A DNA stretch of 64,000 bases from JARIHD01 sp035758825 (GCA_035758825.1 DASTWA010000008.1:1-64000); one strand, 5' to 3'; shown: positions 26,090 to 34,630, numbered from the stretch's first letter. Notes: generated by a model from the sequence alone, not told the origin. Translations and numbers: made by a program.

Positions 26090-27058
26090 TTAGTCGCTAA
26101 CGCCAACTTTTTGCAGTTTGCAGACAAAGAACGCCTCAATCCCAGGGCTGGGCTTAAGTCGCAGACACCCCCGTAATTCGGGCGCAAACTGTTTACCATT
26201 CCAGGCTTTGACTGTGTCGATCCGGTTGGGCAATCGGAGCTCGATAGGTACGATTGCGGCATCCGGGTTGGTACGCAACAAGTAGTCGATCACAGCCTCG
26301 TTTTCTTCGGGGGCCATGGTGCAGGTGCTATACACCAGCGTGCCGCCAGGTTTGAGCAGCTGCCAGGCTTGAGTTAAAACGCGCTTTTGGAGCTGTTGCA
26401 GGCGCTTGACCTGCGACACAGACCACGAGGAAAAGTCTTTGGTATTATCCAGGTTCATCATGCCCTCACCGCTACAGGGAGCATCCAATAGGACACGGTC
26501 AAACTGCTTACCCGACAGCTTGCGAGCCAGCGTCGTGGCATCGTAGAGTGTGTAGCTCTCGATGTTGACGCCCAGACGCTCCAGGTTAGCTTGCAGCTTA
26601 GCCAAGCGCGGCCGCGAGTTGTCATTGGCCCAGATATGGGCGCCGTTAGCTGTTATGGCCGCGATATGGCTGGTCTTGCCACCAGGGGCGGCACAGACAT
26701 CCAGGACCATATCGGCTGGTTGCGGGTCTAGCAGCAGCACTGGCAACCAGCTGGCGGCGTTCTGAATAAAGGCCCGGCCCTCAACAACTGCCTGACTATC
26801 GCGGATTAACTGCGAGCCACCCTCTATAGTGTAGCCATTTGGGCACCAGCCTATTGTGCTGCCTCGCCACCCCAATGCCTTAAGTTCTTGGTGTGTTTTG
26901 GCGGGCTCGCCACGCAAAGGGTTAAGCCGCAGGCTCTGGTGCCGTGGCGTACGCAGCAGTCGGTTAGCCTCAGCCTCCGAAATGCCCAACGCTTCCATTG
27001 TCCGCGTAATCCAAGCGGTACGCTTGAATGGTGTCTTGTCTTTAGGTCTCTTAGCCAT
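26090..27058 (-). CDS. RsmB/NOL1/NOP2-family RNA m5C methyltransferase
   Basis: 322 residues from ATG 27058 (TATAGT 7 nt upstream; leaderless). The SAM motif is 'VLDVCAAPGGKTSHIA', and the two catalytic Cys are in 'LLDAPCSGEG' and 'VYSTCTMAPEENE'. The family methylates C5 of cytosine in rRNA or tRNA. The N-terminal NusB-like region of full RsmB is absent; the length fits the shorter YebU/RsmF-like or archaeal-type members. Exact target unknown. Confidence 0.92.
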   Translation of the reverse strand: MAKRPKDKTPFKRTAWITRTMEALGISEAEANRLLRTPRHQSLRLNPLRGEPAKTHQELKALGWRGSTIGWCPNGYTIEGGSQLIRDSQAVVEGRAFIQNAASWLPVLLLDPQPADMVLDVCAAPGGKTSHIAAITANGAHIWANDNSRPRLAKLQANLERLGVNIESYTLYDATTLARKLSGKQFDRVLLDAPCSGEGMMNLDNTKDFSSWSVSQVKRLQQLQKRVLTQAWQLLKPGGTLVYSTCTMAPEENEAVIDYLLRTNPDAAIVPIELRLPNRIDTVKAWNGKQFAPELRGCLRLKPSPGIEAFFVCKLQKVGVSD

Positions 27059-27073
27059 TACTCTCACTATAAC

Positions 27074-27104
27074 AAAAGAGAGGCAAGGTAGTAGCCTCTC
27101 TTCT
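27074..27104. terminator. Bidirectional hairpin between the RsmB-type and SsgA-like genes
   Basis: AAGAGAGGC/GCCTCTCTT (27076-27084, 27094-27102), 9-bp stem with pyrimidine-rich flanks. The same stem sequence recurs at 27835-27865. Confidence 0.55.
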
Positions 27105-27121
27105 TATAATCTAGGTGCTAA

Positions 27122-27190
27122 CGAAGGGAGTATTAGTGGAGTGGGGGCTGCCGAACGCTGACGCGATCGCTCCACTAATACTTCCCTTCG
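27122..27190 (-). repeat. Long inverted repeat downstream of the SsgA-like gene
   Basis: Arms 27122-27140 and 27171-27190, 19 bp with one bulged A, loop about 30 nt. Member of the recurring post-cargo hairpin class. Confidence 0.75.
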
Positions 27191-27271
27191 GGATTTTTGG
27201 CTCGTTGGATGCGAGCCTGTGGCTATGCCTGCCGGGCACTGCGAGGAGGAGAAGAAGAGGCGCTCTGACTG

Positions 27272-27700
27272 TTAGTCAGAGAGCAGGCGCCTGATCATGT
27301 CATCGACGTTCAAGTGGTCGGTCTCACGTCCTAGAGGCACCACCATATAGGTGGCCCTAAGGAAGTTAGTTACGACTCTCCTGGGAACCTCGTACTGAGC
27401 GTTGCCGTCATTAGAAGACAGTGCCAACATAACGAAATTGCCACGAGGGGAGGCCCACGGCCAAACCTGAACGTCACCGATACCGGCGTGTCCATCCACA
27501 CCACTCGCGAGGATCTCACGGGCGAAAGTCCAGATGACAGACTCTTCGTCAGGGTTATCCGTGCGGAATAAAATGTGGATAGCGTACGGATCCTTCATGT
27601 CATAGTGCAAATTCACGCTGACAGGGTAGGCCGTACCATTCGATGCAATCAGACGAAAATTCGTCTCTACCTCGACAAACAACGGTCGGGGCCTGGTCAT
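27272..27700 (-). CDS. SsgA-family sporulation/cell-division-like protein
   Basis: 142 residues, the usual length for SsgA-like proteins (about 130-145). 'VSVNLHYDMKDPYAIHILFRT' corresponds to the conserved LRYDxxDPYAV segment, followed by 'VIWTFAREILASGV', 'GIGDVQVWPW' and 'LALSSNDGNAQYEVPRRVVTNFLRATYMVVPLG', all in SsgA/SsgB order. These proteins recruit FtsZ or guide septum formation in Streptomyces and relatives and are regarded as actinobacterial. GAGGAG lies 7 nt before the ATG. The codons are GC-ending, unlike the RsmB-type neighbour, and a long inverted repeat follows, consistent with acquisition. Function here is inferred. Confidence 0.85.
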   Translation of the reverse strand: MTRPRPLFVEVETNFRLIASNGTAYPVSVNLHYDMKDPYAIHILFRTDNPDEESVIWTFAREILASGVDGHAGIGDVQVWPWASPRGNFVMLALSSNDGNAQYEVPRRVVTNFLRATYMVVPLGRETDHLNVDDMIRRLLSD

Positions 27701-27754
27701 GGCAATACTCCTCTGCCGAGTACAGGATCGCGAACACCGGAGGACCGGATATCC

Positions 27755-27763
27755 TCACTGCAT
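27755..27763 (-). other. Minimal upstream ORF (start-Gln-stop) in the SsgA-like leader
   Basis: ATG CAG TGA with AGGAG 4 nt upstream (27768-27772), inside the ~90-nt leader of the SsgA-like mRNA. It may be coincidental, but the ribosome site is well spaced. Confidence 0.3.
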
Positions 27764-27792
27764 GAGTCTCCTGGAAAGAGAGCGATCATTTT

Positions 27793-27821
27793 ATTATAAC
27801 ATATAGGACAGTCTTTGTCCA
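27793..27821 (-). promoter_or_regulatory. Promoter of the SsgA-like gene
   Basis: Minus strand TGGACA (27816-27821), 17 nt, TATAAT (27793-27798). Confidence 0.7.
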
Positions 27822-27834
27822 TTCATGAATACGC

Positions 27835-27865
27835 AAAAAAGAGAGGCGGTGATGCCTCTCTTTTT
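27835..27865 (-). terminator. Terminator at the end of the alpha operon
   Basis: Stem AAGAGAGGC/GCCTCTCTT flanked by A6 and T5, so it can act on both strands; it follows rpsI by 34 nt. Confidence 0.85.
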
Positions 27866-27898
27866 CTTATGTAGTCCACGGACGGGACCGTATAAGCC

Positions 27899-28297
27899 TT
27901 AACGCTTGGTGAACTGGCGTTGCTTGCGGGCGCCCTTGAGACCGAACTTCTTGCGTTCGCGCTCACGTGGGTCGCGGCTAAGCAGGTCGGCGCGCTTGAG
28001 CGTACCCTTAAGGTCTTCGTTCATAAGAGCGAGAGCCTTAGCGATACCAAGACGGATAGCGTCGATCTGGCCGGCGTGACCGCCACCAGTTACAACGGCG
28101 CTAATGTCGAACTTGTTCTCTTGCTGCAGGGCTGCAAACGGCTTGTTCAGCTCGGCGATGAGGTATTCGCTACCAGCGAAGTACTCTTCGGCAGGCTTGC
28201 CGTTAACAGTAATGGTGCCCTTGCCACCCTGAAGGCGGACACGAGCGGTTGCAGCTTTGCGGCGACCGAGAGCGTAGAAGTAGCTGTTAGCTGCCAT
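27899..28297 (-). CDS. rpsI: 30S ribosomal protein S9
   Basis: 132 residues, ending in the typical GARKQRQFTKR tail that contacts P-site tRNA. 'YALGRRKAATARVRL' and 'SRDPRERERKKFGLKGARK' are diagnostic. Last gene of the alpha operon, 2 nt after rplM. Confidence 0.97.
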   Translation of the reverse strand: MAANSYFYALGRRKAATARVRLQGGKGTITVNGKPAEEYFAGSEYLIAELNKPFAALQQENKFDISAVVTGGGHAGQIDAIRLGIAKALALMNEDLKGTLKRADLLSRDPRERERKKFGLKGARKQRQFTKR

Positions 28298-28299
28298 TG

Positions 28300-28740
28300 C
28301 TATTTAGCCTCCTTAACTGAAATAACTATCGGTTTCTGCGCTTCGTGGGCGTGCTCGGCGTCAGCGTAGATCTTCAGACGGTCCAAACGGGCGTCACGGA
28401 GCTTGTTGACTGGGAGCATGCCGCGTACAGCGTGGAAGATAGCGTGGGTTGGGTCCTTCTGCATCTTTTCTTCCATGGTAGCCTCTTTGAGGCCGCCTGG
28501 GTGACCACTGTGGTGGTAGTACTTCTTGGTCCACATCTTGTTGCCGGTAACTTGTACCTTGGCAGCGTTGATGATGATTACGTAATCACCAGTGTCGATG
28601 TGGTGCGTAAACATTGGCTTGTCCTTACCGGTCAAGAGCTTAGCTACCTGCGTAGCTACGCGGCCCAATGGAGCCGCAGAAGCGTCTACAACATACCACT
28701 TGCGGGTTACATCAGATGGTTTTGCGCTATAGGTCTTCAT
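28300..28740 (-). CDS. rplM: 50S ribosomal protein L13
   Basis: 146 residues. 'WYVVDASAAPLGRVATQVAKLL' and 'KKYYHHSGHPGGLKE' identify L13. It follows rplQ directly; truA, which often sits between them, is missing. Confidence 0.97.
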   Translation of the reverse strand: MKTYSAKPSDVTRKWYVVDASAAPLGRVATQVAKLLTGKDKPMFTHHIDTGDYVIIINAAKVQVTGNKMWTKKYYHHSGHPGGLKEATMEEKMQKDPTHAIFHAVRGMLPVNKLRDARLDRLKIYADAEHAHEAQKPIVISVKEAK

Positions 28741-29225
28741 TACTTCTCCTCCTTCGCAGGCTGTACCTTTTTGGCAGGAGTTTTAGCTGGCTTGGCTTCG
28801 GCCTTGGCAGTAGGCTTTTCAGCCCTCTCCGCCTTGGCAGCAGCCTTGGCTACCGGGGCTTCGTTAAGGTCGTCAACAAAGCTTACGCGGGCAAGCTGTG
28901 CGTTGTCACCACGGCGCAAACGAGTCTTTTCGATGCGGAGGTGACCGCTATTGCGGCCCTTAAGCTTTGGTGCAACTTCGTCAACCAGCTTGTGTGCAGA
29001 TTCCAGGGTCTGAAGACCGCTGATAACCTGACGGCGGTTGTGAAGGTCGCCCTTCTTAGCCTTGGTGATTAATTTTTCTACGTAAGGCACCACTTCTTTG
29101 GCCTTAGGAAGAGTAGTCTCGATTGACTCGTACTTTACGAGAGAGTCAGCGAGGCCCTTCACTAGCGCTTCACGTTGGTCGCGCTCGCGGTGCAGTTTTC
29201 GGCCTTTATATTGATGACGGTGCAT
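28740..29225 (-). CDS. rplQ: 50S ribosomal protein L17
   Basis: 161 residues: an L17 core ('MHRHQYKGRKLHRERDQREAL') followed by an Ala/Lys-rich tail of about 45 residues that is longer than in most bacteria. Follows rpoA by 3 nt. Confidence 0.96.
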   Translation of the reverse strand: MHRHQYKGRKLHRERDQREALVKGLADSLVKYESIETTLPKAKEVVPYVEKLITKAKKGDLHNRRQVISGLQTLESAHKLVDEVAPKLKGRNSGHLRIEKTRLRRGDNAQLARVSFVDDLNEAPVAKAAAKAERAEKPTAKAEAKPAKTPAKKVQPAKEEK

Positions 29226-29228
29226 TCT

Positions 29229-30176
29229 CTACAGCTCCAACTCTGCTAACTTTTCTTTAACTTCATCCAGAGCCTTGCTACCGAAGCCCTTCAGGTCGCG
29301 CAATTCAGCGTCACTCAGGCTAAACAAATCCTTGATAGTGTGGATGTCGTTGTTGATGAGTGCGTTGGTGGTGCGGGCAGAAAGGTTCAGGTCCTCGATA
29401 GGAGTGTTGAGGGCTGCAGGCTCGTCGCCTTCGCTGGCGCTGCTCGTAGCAGCCTGGCCTGATGGTACAAGCTGCTCGGCAGCTTCTACGCGGGTCTTAC
29501 CAGCAAGTGCGGTGTATTGGTTTACCAAAATTGCGGCTGCTTCTTCAAAAGCGTCACGTGGCGAAATCGAACCATCGGTCTCGATGGTAAGCAGCAGCTT
29601 GTCGAGGTCGGTCATCTGACCAACGCGGGTGTTCTCGACCTTGTAACGTACGCGAAGCACTGGGCTGAAGATGGCATCAACAGCGATCATGTCGCTAGCC
29701 TTCTTGGCGGCACCTTCTTCGATAGTGCGGTAACCGCGGCCAGTTTCGACAACCAAATCCATAACAAACTTGGTTTTTTCTTCGTCGATGGTTGCAATAA
29801 TGTGTTCTGGGTTGACGATTTCGACATCGGCGTTAACCTGGATGTCCTTAGCCTTAATAACACCCTTGCCGTCTTTTACGATGCGCAAGGTCTGTGGCTC
29901 GTCGCCGTAAACGCGGAAACGTACGCCCTTAAGGCTAAGCATGATGTCGACGACATCTTCTTTAACGCCCTTAACGGTCGTGAACTCGTGGGTAACGCCC
30001 TCGATCTTGAAGCTCGTAACAGCAGCGCCGGCAATGCTCGAAAGCAGCACGCGACGAAGGCTGTTGCCAAGGGTCATACCGTAGCCGCTGTGCAGTGGCT
30101 CAACTGCAAATGTAGCAGTAGTAGCACTGTGGTCATCTACACGAACGAGACCCGGTGTGTGAATCATTTTTGACAT
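29229..30176 (-). CDS. rpoA: RNA polymerase alpha subunit
   Basis: 315 residues. The dimerisation domain has 'GYGMTLGNSLRRVLLSS'; the C-terminal domain ('LNLSARTTNALINNDIHTIKDL ... LKGFGSKALDEVKEKL') is intact, so UP-element and activator contacts are possible. Standard position between rpsD and rplQ. Confidence 0.98.
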   Translation of the reverse strand: MSKMIHTPGLVRVDDHSATTATFAVEPLHSGYGMTLGNSLRRVLLSSIAGAAVTSFKIEGVTHEFTTVKGVKEDVVDIMLSLKGVRFRVYGDEPQTLRIVKDGKGVIKAKDIQVNADVEIVNPEHIIATIDEEKTKFVMDLVVETGRGYRTIEEGAAKKASDMIAVDAIFSPVLRVRYKVENTRVGQMTDLDKLLLTIETDGSISPRDAFEEAAAILVNQYTALAGKTRVEAAEQLVPSGQAATSSASEGDEPAALNTPIEDLNLSARTTNALINNDIHTIKDLFSLSDAELRDLKGFGSKALDEVKEKLAELEL

Positions 30177-30191
30177 CTAACTCATCCTCCC

Positions 30192-30809
30192 TTAGCGTGA
30201 GTAATATTCTACGATTAACTGTTCGTTAATATCTGGTTCAGCTTCGTCTCGAGTTGGTACGCCGGTAACTTTGACGGCGAATTTTTTGCGGTCGACGCTC
30301 AGCCAACCTGGAGTGCTACTAGGTGCTGGGCTGACATCGTCGATCTTCTTGAAGTATTCGGTCTGTTTGCTGTGCTCACGGATGACGAGTTCGTCACCAG
30401 GGCGCAGACGGGCGGAAGGAATGTCGATGCGGCGGCCGTTCAGCATAAAGTGACCGTGGGTTACCAGCTGGCGTGCTGCGCGGCGGCTAGGCGCAAAACC
30501 TGCACGGTAAACCGCGTTGTCGATGCGACGCTCAAGCAGCTGCAATAGGACTTCGCCGGCCTGGCCTTGCTTGCGGCTGGCTTCTTTCATCAAGTTACTG
30601 AACTGACGCTCCAAAAGGCCGTACAAACGCTTGACCTTCTGCTTCTCGCGAAGCTGCAAAGCGTATTGGCTTGGCTTGCTTGGACGACGGCTGTTACCCT
30701 GCTGGCCAGGGGTAGTCGAACGCTTAACGAGTGCCTTGTGTGCCTTCGGGTGGAGGGCGTAGCCTTCGCGGCGCGACATTTTAACGATGGATTGTGTATC
30801 TCGTGCCAT
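30192..30809 (-). CDS. rpsD: 30S ribosomal protein S4
   Basis: 205 residues. The S4 RNA-binding segment 'RRIDNAVYRAGFAPSRRAARQLVTHG' type is present. The N-terminus lacks the Cys zinc knuckle (C-minus form). Standard alpha-operon position. Confidence 0.97.
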   Translation of the reverse strand: MARDTQSIVKMSRREGYALHPKAHKALVKRSTTPGQQGNSRRPSKPSQYALQLREKQKVKRLYGLLERQFSNLMKEASRKQGQAGEVLLQLLERRIDNAVYRAGFAPSRRAARQLVTHGHFMLNGRRIDIPSARLRPGDELVIREHSKQTEYFKKIDDVSPAPSSTPGWLSVDRKKFAVKVTGVPTRDEAEPDINEQLIVEYYSR

Positions 30810-30811
30810 AA

Positions 30812-31207
30812 TTAGATCCTGCGTGCCTTCTTAGGTCGAACGCCACCATGTGGCACGCCAGTTACGTCAACAATACGTTCTACTTGGATGTCCAGGGCGC
30901 TTAGTGCGCGGATAGCTGCGTCGCGGCCCAGGCCAACACCCTTTACATATACGTCAGCCTTCGAAAAGCTGTACTGTTGCTTAGCAATCTGACCGGCTTT
31001 TTCTGCTGCGACCTGTGCTGCGTAAGCGGTACCCTTCTTGGAACCGCGGAAACCGCAAGCACCGGCACTGGAAGCGCTAAGTGCGCCGCCCTGAGCGTCA
31101 GTAAAGGTAATGATGGTGTTGTTAAAGGTTGCCAAAATGTGCACCTGACCGGCGGGTACAGAGCGCTTGGCTTTTTTCTTCTTTGCTGTAGTAGTTACTT
31201 CTGCCAT
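30812..31207 (-). CDS. rpsK: 30S ribosomal protein S11
   Basis: 131 residues. 'HILATFNNTIITFTDAQGG' and 'DVTGVPHGGVRPKKARRI' are diagnostic for S11. Lies 15 nt after rpsM. Confidence 0.97.
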   Translation of the reverse strand: MAEVTTTAKKKKAKRSVPAGQVHILATFNNTIITFTDAQGGALSASSAGACGFRGSKKGTAYAAQVAAEKAGQIAKQQYSFSKADVYVKGVGLGRDAAIRALSALDIQVERIVDVTGVPHGGVRPKKARRI

Positions 31208-31222
31208 ATCTCTTTACCTATC

Positions 31223-31609
31223 CTAAGTCTTTGAAGGTGTCTTCTTAGCGGTACCACCAACAGTCGTCTTCTTACCACGGCGGGTACGGGCATTAGTCTT
31301 AGTGCGCTGACCGTGTGCTGGCAAGTTAGCCTTGTGACGAAGACCGCGGTAAGCGTTGATGTCCTTCAGGCGCTTGATGTTGCCGGTTACGATACGCTGT
31401 AACTCACCTTCTACGGTGAAGTTTTCGTTGATGTAGTCCTGGATTCGGGCGATTTCGGCATCCGTCAAGTCCTTAACACGGACCGTTGGGTCTACCTTAG
31501 CTGCTGCCAGGATGTCGTGGCTGGTCTTGCGACCAATACCGTACACGTAAGTAAGGGAAATCCATACTTGCTTGTCGGTAGGAATGGTTACTCCAGAAAT
31601 TCGTGCCAT
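31223..31609 (-). CDS. rpsM: 30S ribosomal protein S13
   Basis: 128 residues. 'RISGVTIPTDKQVWISLTYVYG' and 'YRGLRHKANLPAHGQRTKTN' identify S13, which bridges to the 50S head. Starts 2 nt after rpmJ. Confidence 0.97.
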   Translation of the reverse strand: MARISGVTIPTDKQVWISLTYVYGIGRKTSHDILAAAKVDPTVRVKDLTDAEIARIQDYINENFTVEGELQRIVTGNIKRLKDINAYRGLRHKANLPAHGQRTKTNARTRRGKKTTVGGTAKKTPSKT

Positions 31610-31611
31610 AA

Positions 31612-31749
31612 CTAACCCTGCCTCTGCTTGTGCTTAGGCTTTAATTTGTTGATAACGTAGAGCTTGGCCTTGCGACCCTTGCCCCGGCTCTTGCGCCAAA
31701 CGAGCTTGTCGTCTGGGCTGATCTTTTTGACACTTGCACGCACTTTCAT
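31612..31749 (-). CDS. rpmJ: 50S ribosomal protein L36, cysteine-free and extended
   Basis: 45 codons from ATG 31749, with MKVRASVKKI at the start and KPKHKQRQG at the end, the two conserved ends of L36. The middle is unusual: the C/C...C/H zinc ligands are gone and about eight extra basic residues (RKSRGKGRKAKL) are inserted, giving 45 rather than 37-38 residues. GGAAGGAG precedes the start. Confidence 0.9.
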   Translation of the reverse strand: MKVRASVKKISPDDKLVWRKSRGKGRKAKLYVINKLKPKHKQRQG

Positions 31750-31791
31750 GCGGATCATGCTCCTTCCAGCGATGACTCACTGCTTATTTTG

Positions 31792-31829
31792 ATAAAAAAC
31801 TAAGACCTTCGCGCGAATAGTCTTAGTTT
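31792..31829 (-). terminator. Intrinsic terminator between infA and rpmJ
   Basis: Minus-strand 10-bp perfect stem AAACTAAGAC/GTCTTAGTTT (31820-31829 with 31797-31806) followed by T6. It overlaps the infA stop codon, so part of the transcription is likely to end here. Confidence 0.7.
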
Positions 31830-32046
31830 ATGATTTGCGGTACGTGATTCTGCCCTTCGTAAGATCGTAGGGCGTCAACTCAACGGTAACGCTGTCACCC
31901 GGCACGATACGAATGTAATGCTTTCGCATCTTACCGGCGACATGAGCTATTATTTGATGGCCGTTTTCGAGCTCAACGCGAAATTGAGTACCTGGAAGGG
32001 TCTCAATAATCGTTCCCGTTAACTCGATAACTTCTTTATTCGCCAT
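31828..32046 (-). CDS. infA: Translation initiation factor IF-1
   Basis: 72 residues, standard length: OB fold with 'GTIIETLPGTQFRVELENGHQIIAHVAGKMRKHYIRI' class residues and 'VTVELTPYDLTKGRITYR'. First gene of the alpha operon unit, directly upstream of rpmJ; adk and map are absent between secY and infA. Confidence 0.98.
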   Translation of the reverse strand: MANKEVIELTGTIIETLPGTQFRVELENGHQIIAHVAGKMRKHYIRIVPGDSVTVELTPYDLTKGRITYRKS

Positions 32047-32065
32047 AAATAGATAACAAGGATTG

Positions 32066-32094
32066 ATTATAGCAAGTTATAGATTGGATTACAA
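32066..32094 (-). promoter_or_regulatory. Promoter of the infA-alpha operon
   Basis: Minus strand TTGTAA (32089-32094), 17 nt, TATAAT (32066-32071), about 20 nt before the infA start. Confidence 0.75.
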
Positions 32095-32145
32095 CACATT
32101 TTAAGAGTAAGACCGGCATCGCGCCCACCAAGCGAGTACAGGGGT

Positions 32146-32181
32146 ACTAATATTGACATATATGAATATTAGTGGTATAAT
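32146..32181 (+). promoter_or_regulatory. Consensus promoter with embedded palindrome
   Basis: TTGACA (32153-32158), 17 nt, TATAAT (32176-32181). A perfect 9-bp inverted repeat, ACTAATATT (32146-32154) and AATATTAGT (32165-32173), straddles the -35 and spacer, a strong candidate repressor site. Drives the 32325 gene after a ~140-nt leader. Confidence 0.7.
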
Positions 32182-32324
32182 TATAAGGTTATCCTGGCTT
32201 GGCCTGGTATAACGCTATTTGACAAAGGAACAAGAGATCAGATCCAACCAGCCGACCGGCTGTCTATATACAGTCGTCCTACCCCCGATCCGTGCCTTCG
32301 GCACACAATGAATGGAGCTTCGCA

Positions 32325-32876
32325 ATGCGTAAACCCATCAATTGGATCGTCGGTGTTGTCATCCTGTTCGTCGGCGTCCTGTTCGGCTACACGGCCCACC
32401 CCGAGTCTCCAGCCCCAGAGGACGGCGCCGCCGTCGTCATTGGACAGTCCCCAAAGAAGGCTCCAACCACCGTTTCGGCGAGCTCTCCTGAGGGGGAACT
32501 CCTTATGGCGATCGGCATGATGAAGCCGGACTTCCACGGTACGACCACCCCCAATGCGCGCGTGCTCTACACCCAGCTCACCAGCATGGGCTACTACTAC
32601 TGGACGACCTACCCGGATGGGACCGAGCGGATCAACCACAAGACCGGCGACAGAAAGACCGTGAATGACGACGCCCAGATCAAAGTCAGCAATAACGGCA
32701 CATTGGTGTCCGCTGCCAGCTACGGCGACCCTCCACGGTACTGGGGTGTCTCCTGCCCGGCATCGCCTTCCCGCCCGACGGTCGACAGCCTAACTCAGCT
32801 ACTCGTTAAGACCGAGCGAGCTGCAAAGAAGTGGGAGGGCGACCTGACCTGCCAGTACATACGGTTGGACAGCTAA
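32325..32876 (+). CDS. Hypothetical anchored protein
   Basis: 183 residues from ATG 32325 with GGAG 7 nt upstream. One N-terminal hydrophobic segment (INWIVGVVILFVGVLFGY), a Pro/Ala/Ser linker, then a domain of about 120 residues with 'GYYYWTTYPDG' and two Cys. No family recognised. Codons are GC-ending, and it is transcribed against the ribosomal genes on both sides. Confidence 0.7.
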   Translation: MRKPINWIVGVVILFVGVLFGYTAHPESPAPEDGAAVVIGQSPKKAPTTVSASSPEGELLMAIGMMKPDFHGTTTPNARVLYTQLTSMGYYYWTTYPDGTERINHKTGDRKTVNDDAQIKVSNNGTLVSAASYGDPPRYWGVSCPASPSRPTVDSLTQLLVKTERAAKKWEGDLTCQYIRLDS

Positions 32877-32883
32877 CGGCAAT

Positions 32884-32926
32884 GGCCGGCCCCGTCCGCG
32901 CTTACGCGCGATGTTCGGGGCCGGCC
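32884..32926 (+). repeat. Long inverted repeat after the 32325 gene
   Basis: Perfect 11-bp GC-rich arms (GGCCGGCCCCG at 32884-32894, complement at 32916-32926), with a smaller GCGC hairpin in the loop; a T run begins about 10 nt later. Confidence 0.75.
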
Positions 32927-33057
32927 GACTGTCCGTTTTTCTCTTCTTGTATCCTTTGTCTATTGCTCTATACGTGTGTACGTATACTGATGAGCTTTCC
33001 GGCACGACCGGGAGTCGCACGCCACCTGGCATGCGTCCGAAAGAGCGAAAGCAATAC

Positions 33058-34548
33058 TTACTTACTATGACGAAATGGAATGAGACTGAAGCGACGTTTT
33101 TTGGGGCTAGCTTCGGCATTCTTGTCGACGTCAGTAAAAAATTCCGGGTCGGAGTATTGGTCGTAGGTAACCATAAGGGCGCGTGACTCGATCGCACGAA
33201 GCGTTTCAAGAGACACGGCAACCAAAATCAGGACGCTGGTCCCCTCGATAGCGATACTGGTCGTTATAAAGGCTTGGGCGATGATCGGTGCCATTGCCAA
33301 CAAACCAAGCGCAGTTGCTCCAAAGAGTGTCAAACGGTTTACTGTTTTGCTGAGGTGTTTCTCTGTCTGATGACCAGAGCGTACCCCTTCGATAAAGCCG
33401 CCTTGTTTCTGCAGATTTTCGGCAATCTCTTTACTGTTAAAGGTAATACTGGTGTAGAAGAAGGTAAACAGGAACACGAGCAGGAAGTACGCAAACGGGT
33501 AGATATACGGCTCCCAACCTCCAGCAGCGAAGCTGGCCGCCGTTGGCGCCTGGAACCATGTGAGCATCTTGTTGCCGATATCAGCCAGGTGCGCGCTGCT
33601 GTTGCCGGAGAGCAGCTGGCCTACAAAAGGCGGCACGCTCAAAAAAGCGACCGCAAAGATAATCGGGACTACTCCGGCTGTAATTAGCTTGACGGGCAGC
33701 ACGGTCGTGACACCTCCATAGGTACGGTTACCCTGGACACGTTTGGCATAGTTGACCGTAATACGTCTGGCCGCCTCGTTGAGCATGACGACTATCCACG
33801 TTGTTAGAAGTACTGCCGCAATAATACCTAACGCTACGAACAATCCACCCCTGTTGACAGGCAGCCAGAAGCCAAGGAATGACCAGTGACTGGTGCCGTC
33901 AAAGACGCTGGTCCAGATGTTGGCAACCGCCCCCGGAAGGCTGCTGACAATACCCACGGTAATCAAAAGCGAAATACCGTTGCCTACACTCTGCTCGGTA
34001 ATCTGTTCGCCGAGCCACATGAGAAGCATCGAACCTCCGGTAAGGGCAGCCACCATCAGTACCCATTGGAATATAGAAGTATTGGCCGTAATATCACCGA
34101 TACCGCCGATCTGCTGGGCCGACTGACGGACAAGATAGATGGCACCAATAGACTGAAGAATGGCCAGCGGGAACGTAAGGGTCCGGGTCATCTGGTTAAT
34201 CTTCTTTTGGCCATATTCGCCCTCTTTTTGGAGGGCCTCCAGCTTAGGGATAGCTTTGGTCAACAGCTGCATGATGATGGAAGCATTGATGTATGGGCCA
34301 AGACCGGCAATCATGATCGAGAAGTTTGCCAGTGCACCGCCGGACAGGACGTTGATGAAACTCAGGAGTTGCGGCGTGTTGGTATTATCAAACAGATTTT
34401 CGAGAACCTGCTTGAGCGTCTGGGGGTCACTAAGCGGCACCGGAATATGGGCCAAAATACGGAACACAAGCAATATGCCAAGCACGACAAAAATGCGCTT
34501 CCGCATATCTTGATGGCTCAAGGAACGAGCAATAACCTTCCAATTCAT
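33058..34548 (-). CDS. secY: Preprotein translocase subunit SecY
   Basis: 496 residues, somewhat longer than usual (about 430-450). Ten membrane segments can be traced. 'GLGPYINASIIMQLL' (TM2b/plug neighbourhood), 'NGISLLI' and 'TYGGVTTVLPVKLITAGVVPIIFA' are SecY landmarks. TAGAAT lies 6 nt before the ATG, so secY has its own leaderless promoter, apart from rplO by about 5 kb of inserted genes. Confidence 0.97.
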   Translation of the reverse strand: MNWKVIARSLSHQDMRKRIFVVLGILLVFRILAHIPVPLSDPQTLKQVLENLFDNTNTPQLLSFINVLSGGALANFSIMIAGLGPYINASIIMQLLTKAIPKLEALQKEGEYGQKKINQMTRTLTFPLAILQSIGAIYLVRQSAQQIGGIGDITANTSIFQWVLMVAALTGGSMLLMWLGEQITEQSVGNGISLLITVGIVSSLPGAVANIWTSVFDGTSHWSFLGFWLPVNRGGLFVALGIIAAVLLTTWIVVMLNEAARRITVNYAKRVQGNRTYGGVTTVLPVKLITAGVVPIIFAVAFLSVPPFVGQLLSGNSSAHLADIGNKMLTWFQAPTAASFAAGGWEPYIYPFAYFLLVFLFTFFYTSITFNSKEIAENLQKQGGFIEGVRSGHQTEKHLSKTVNRLTLFGATALGLLAMAPIIAQAFITTSIAIEGTSVLILVAVSLETLRAIESRALMVTYDQYSDPEFFTDVDKNAEASPKKRRFSLIPFRHSK

Positions 34549-34630
34549 GTATCTATTCTACCCTACTTACAGTCAAAATCTTACCCCAAGTATACATAAT
34601 AAAGCGTGATGTCACCATAAATTTTTGGCA

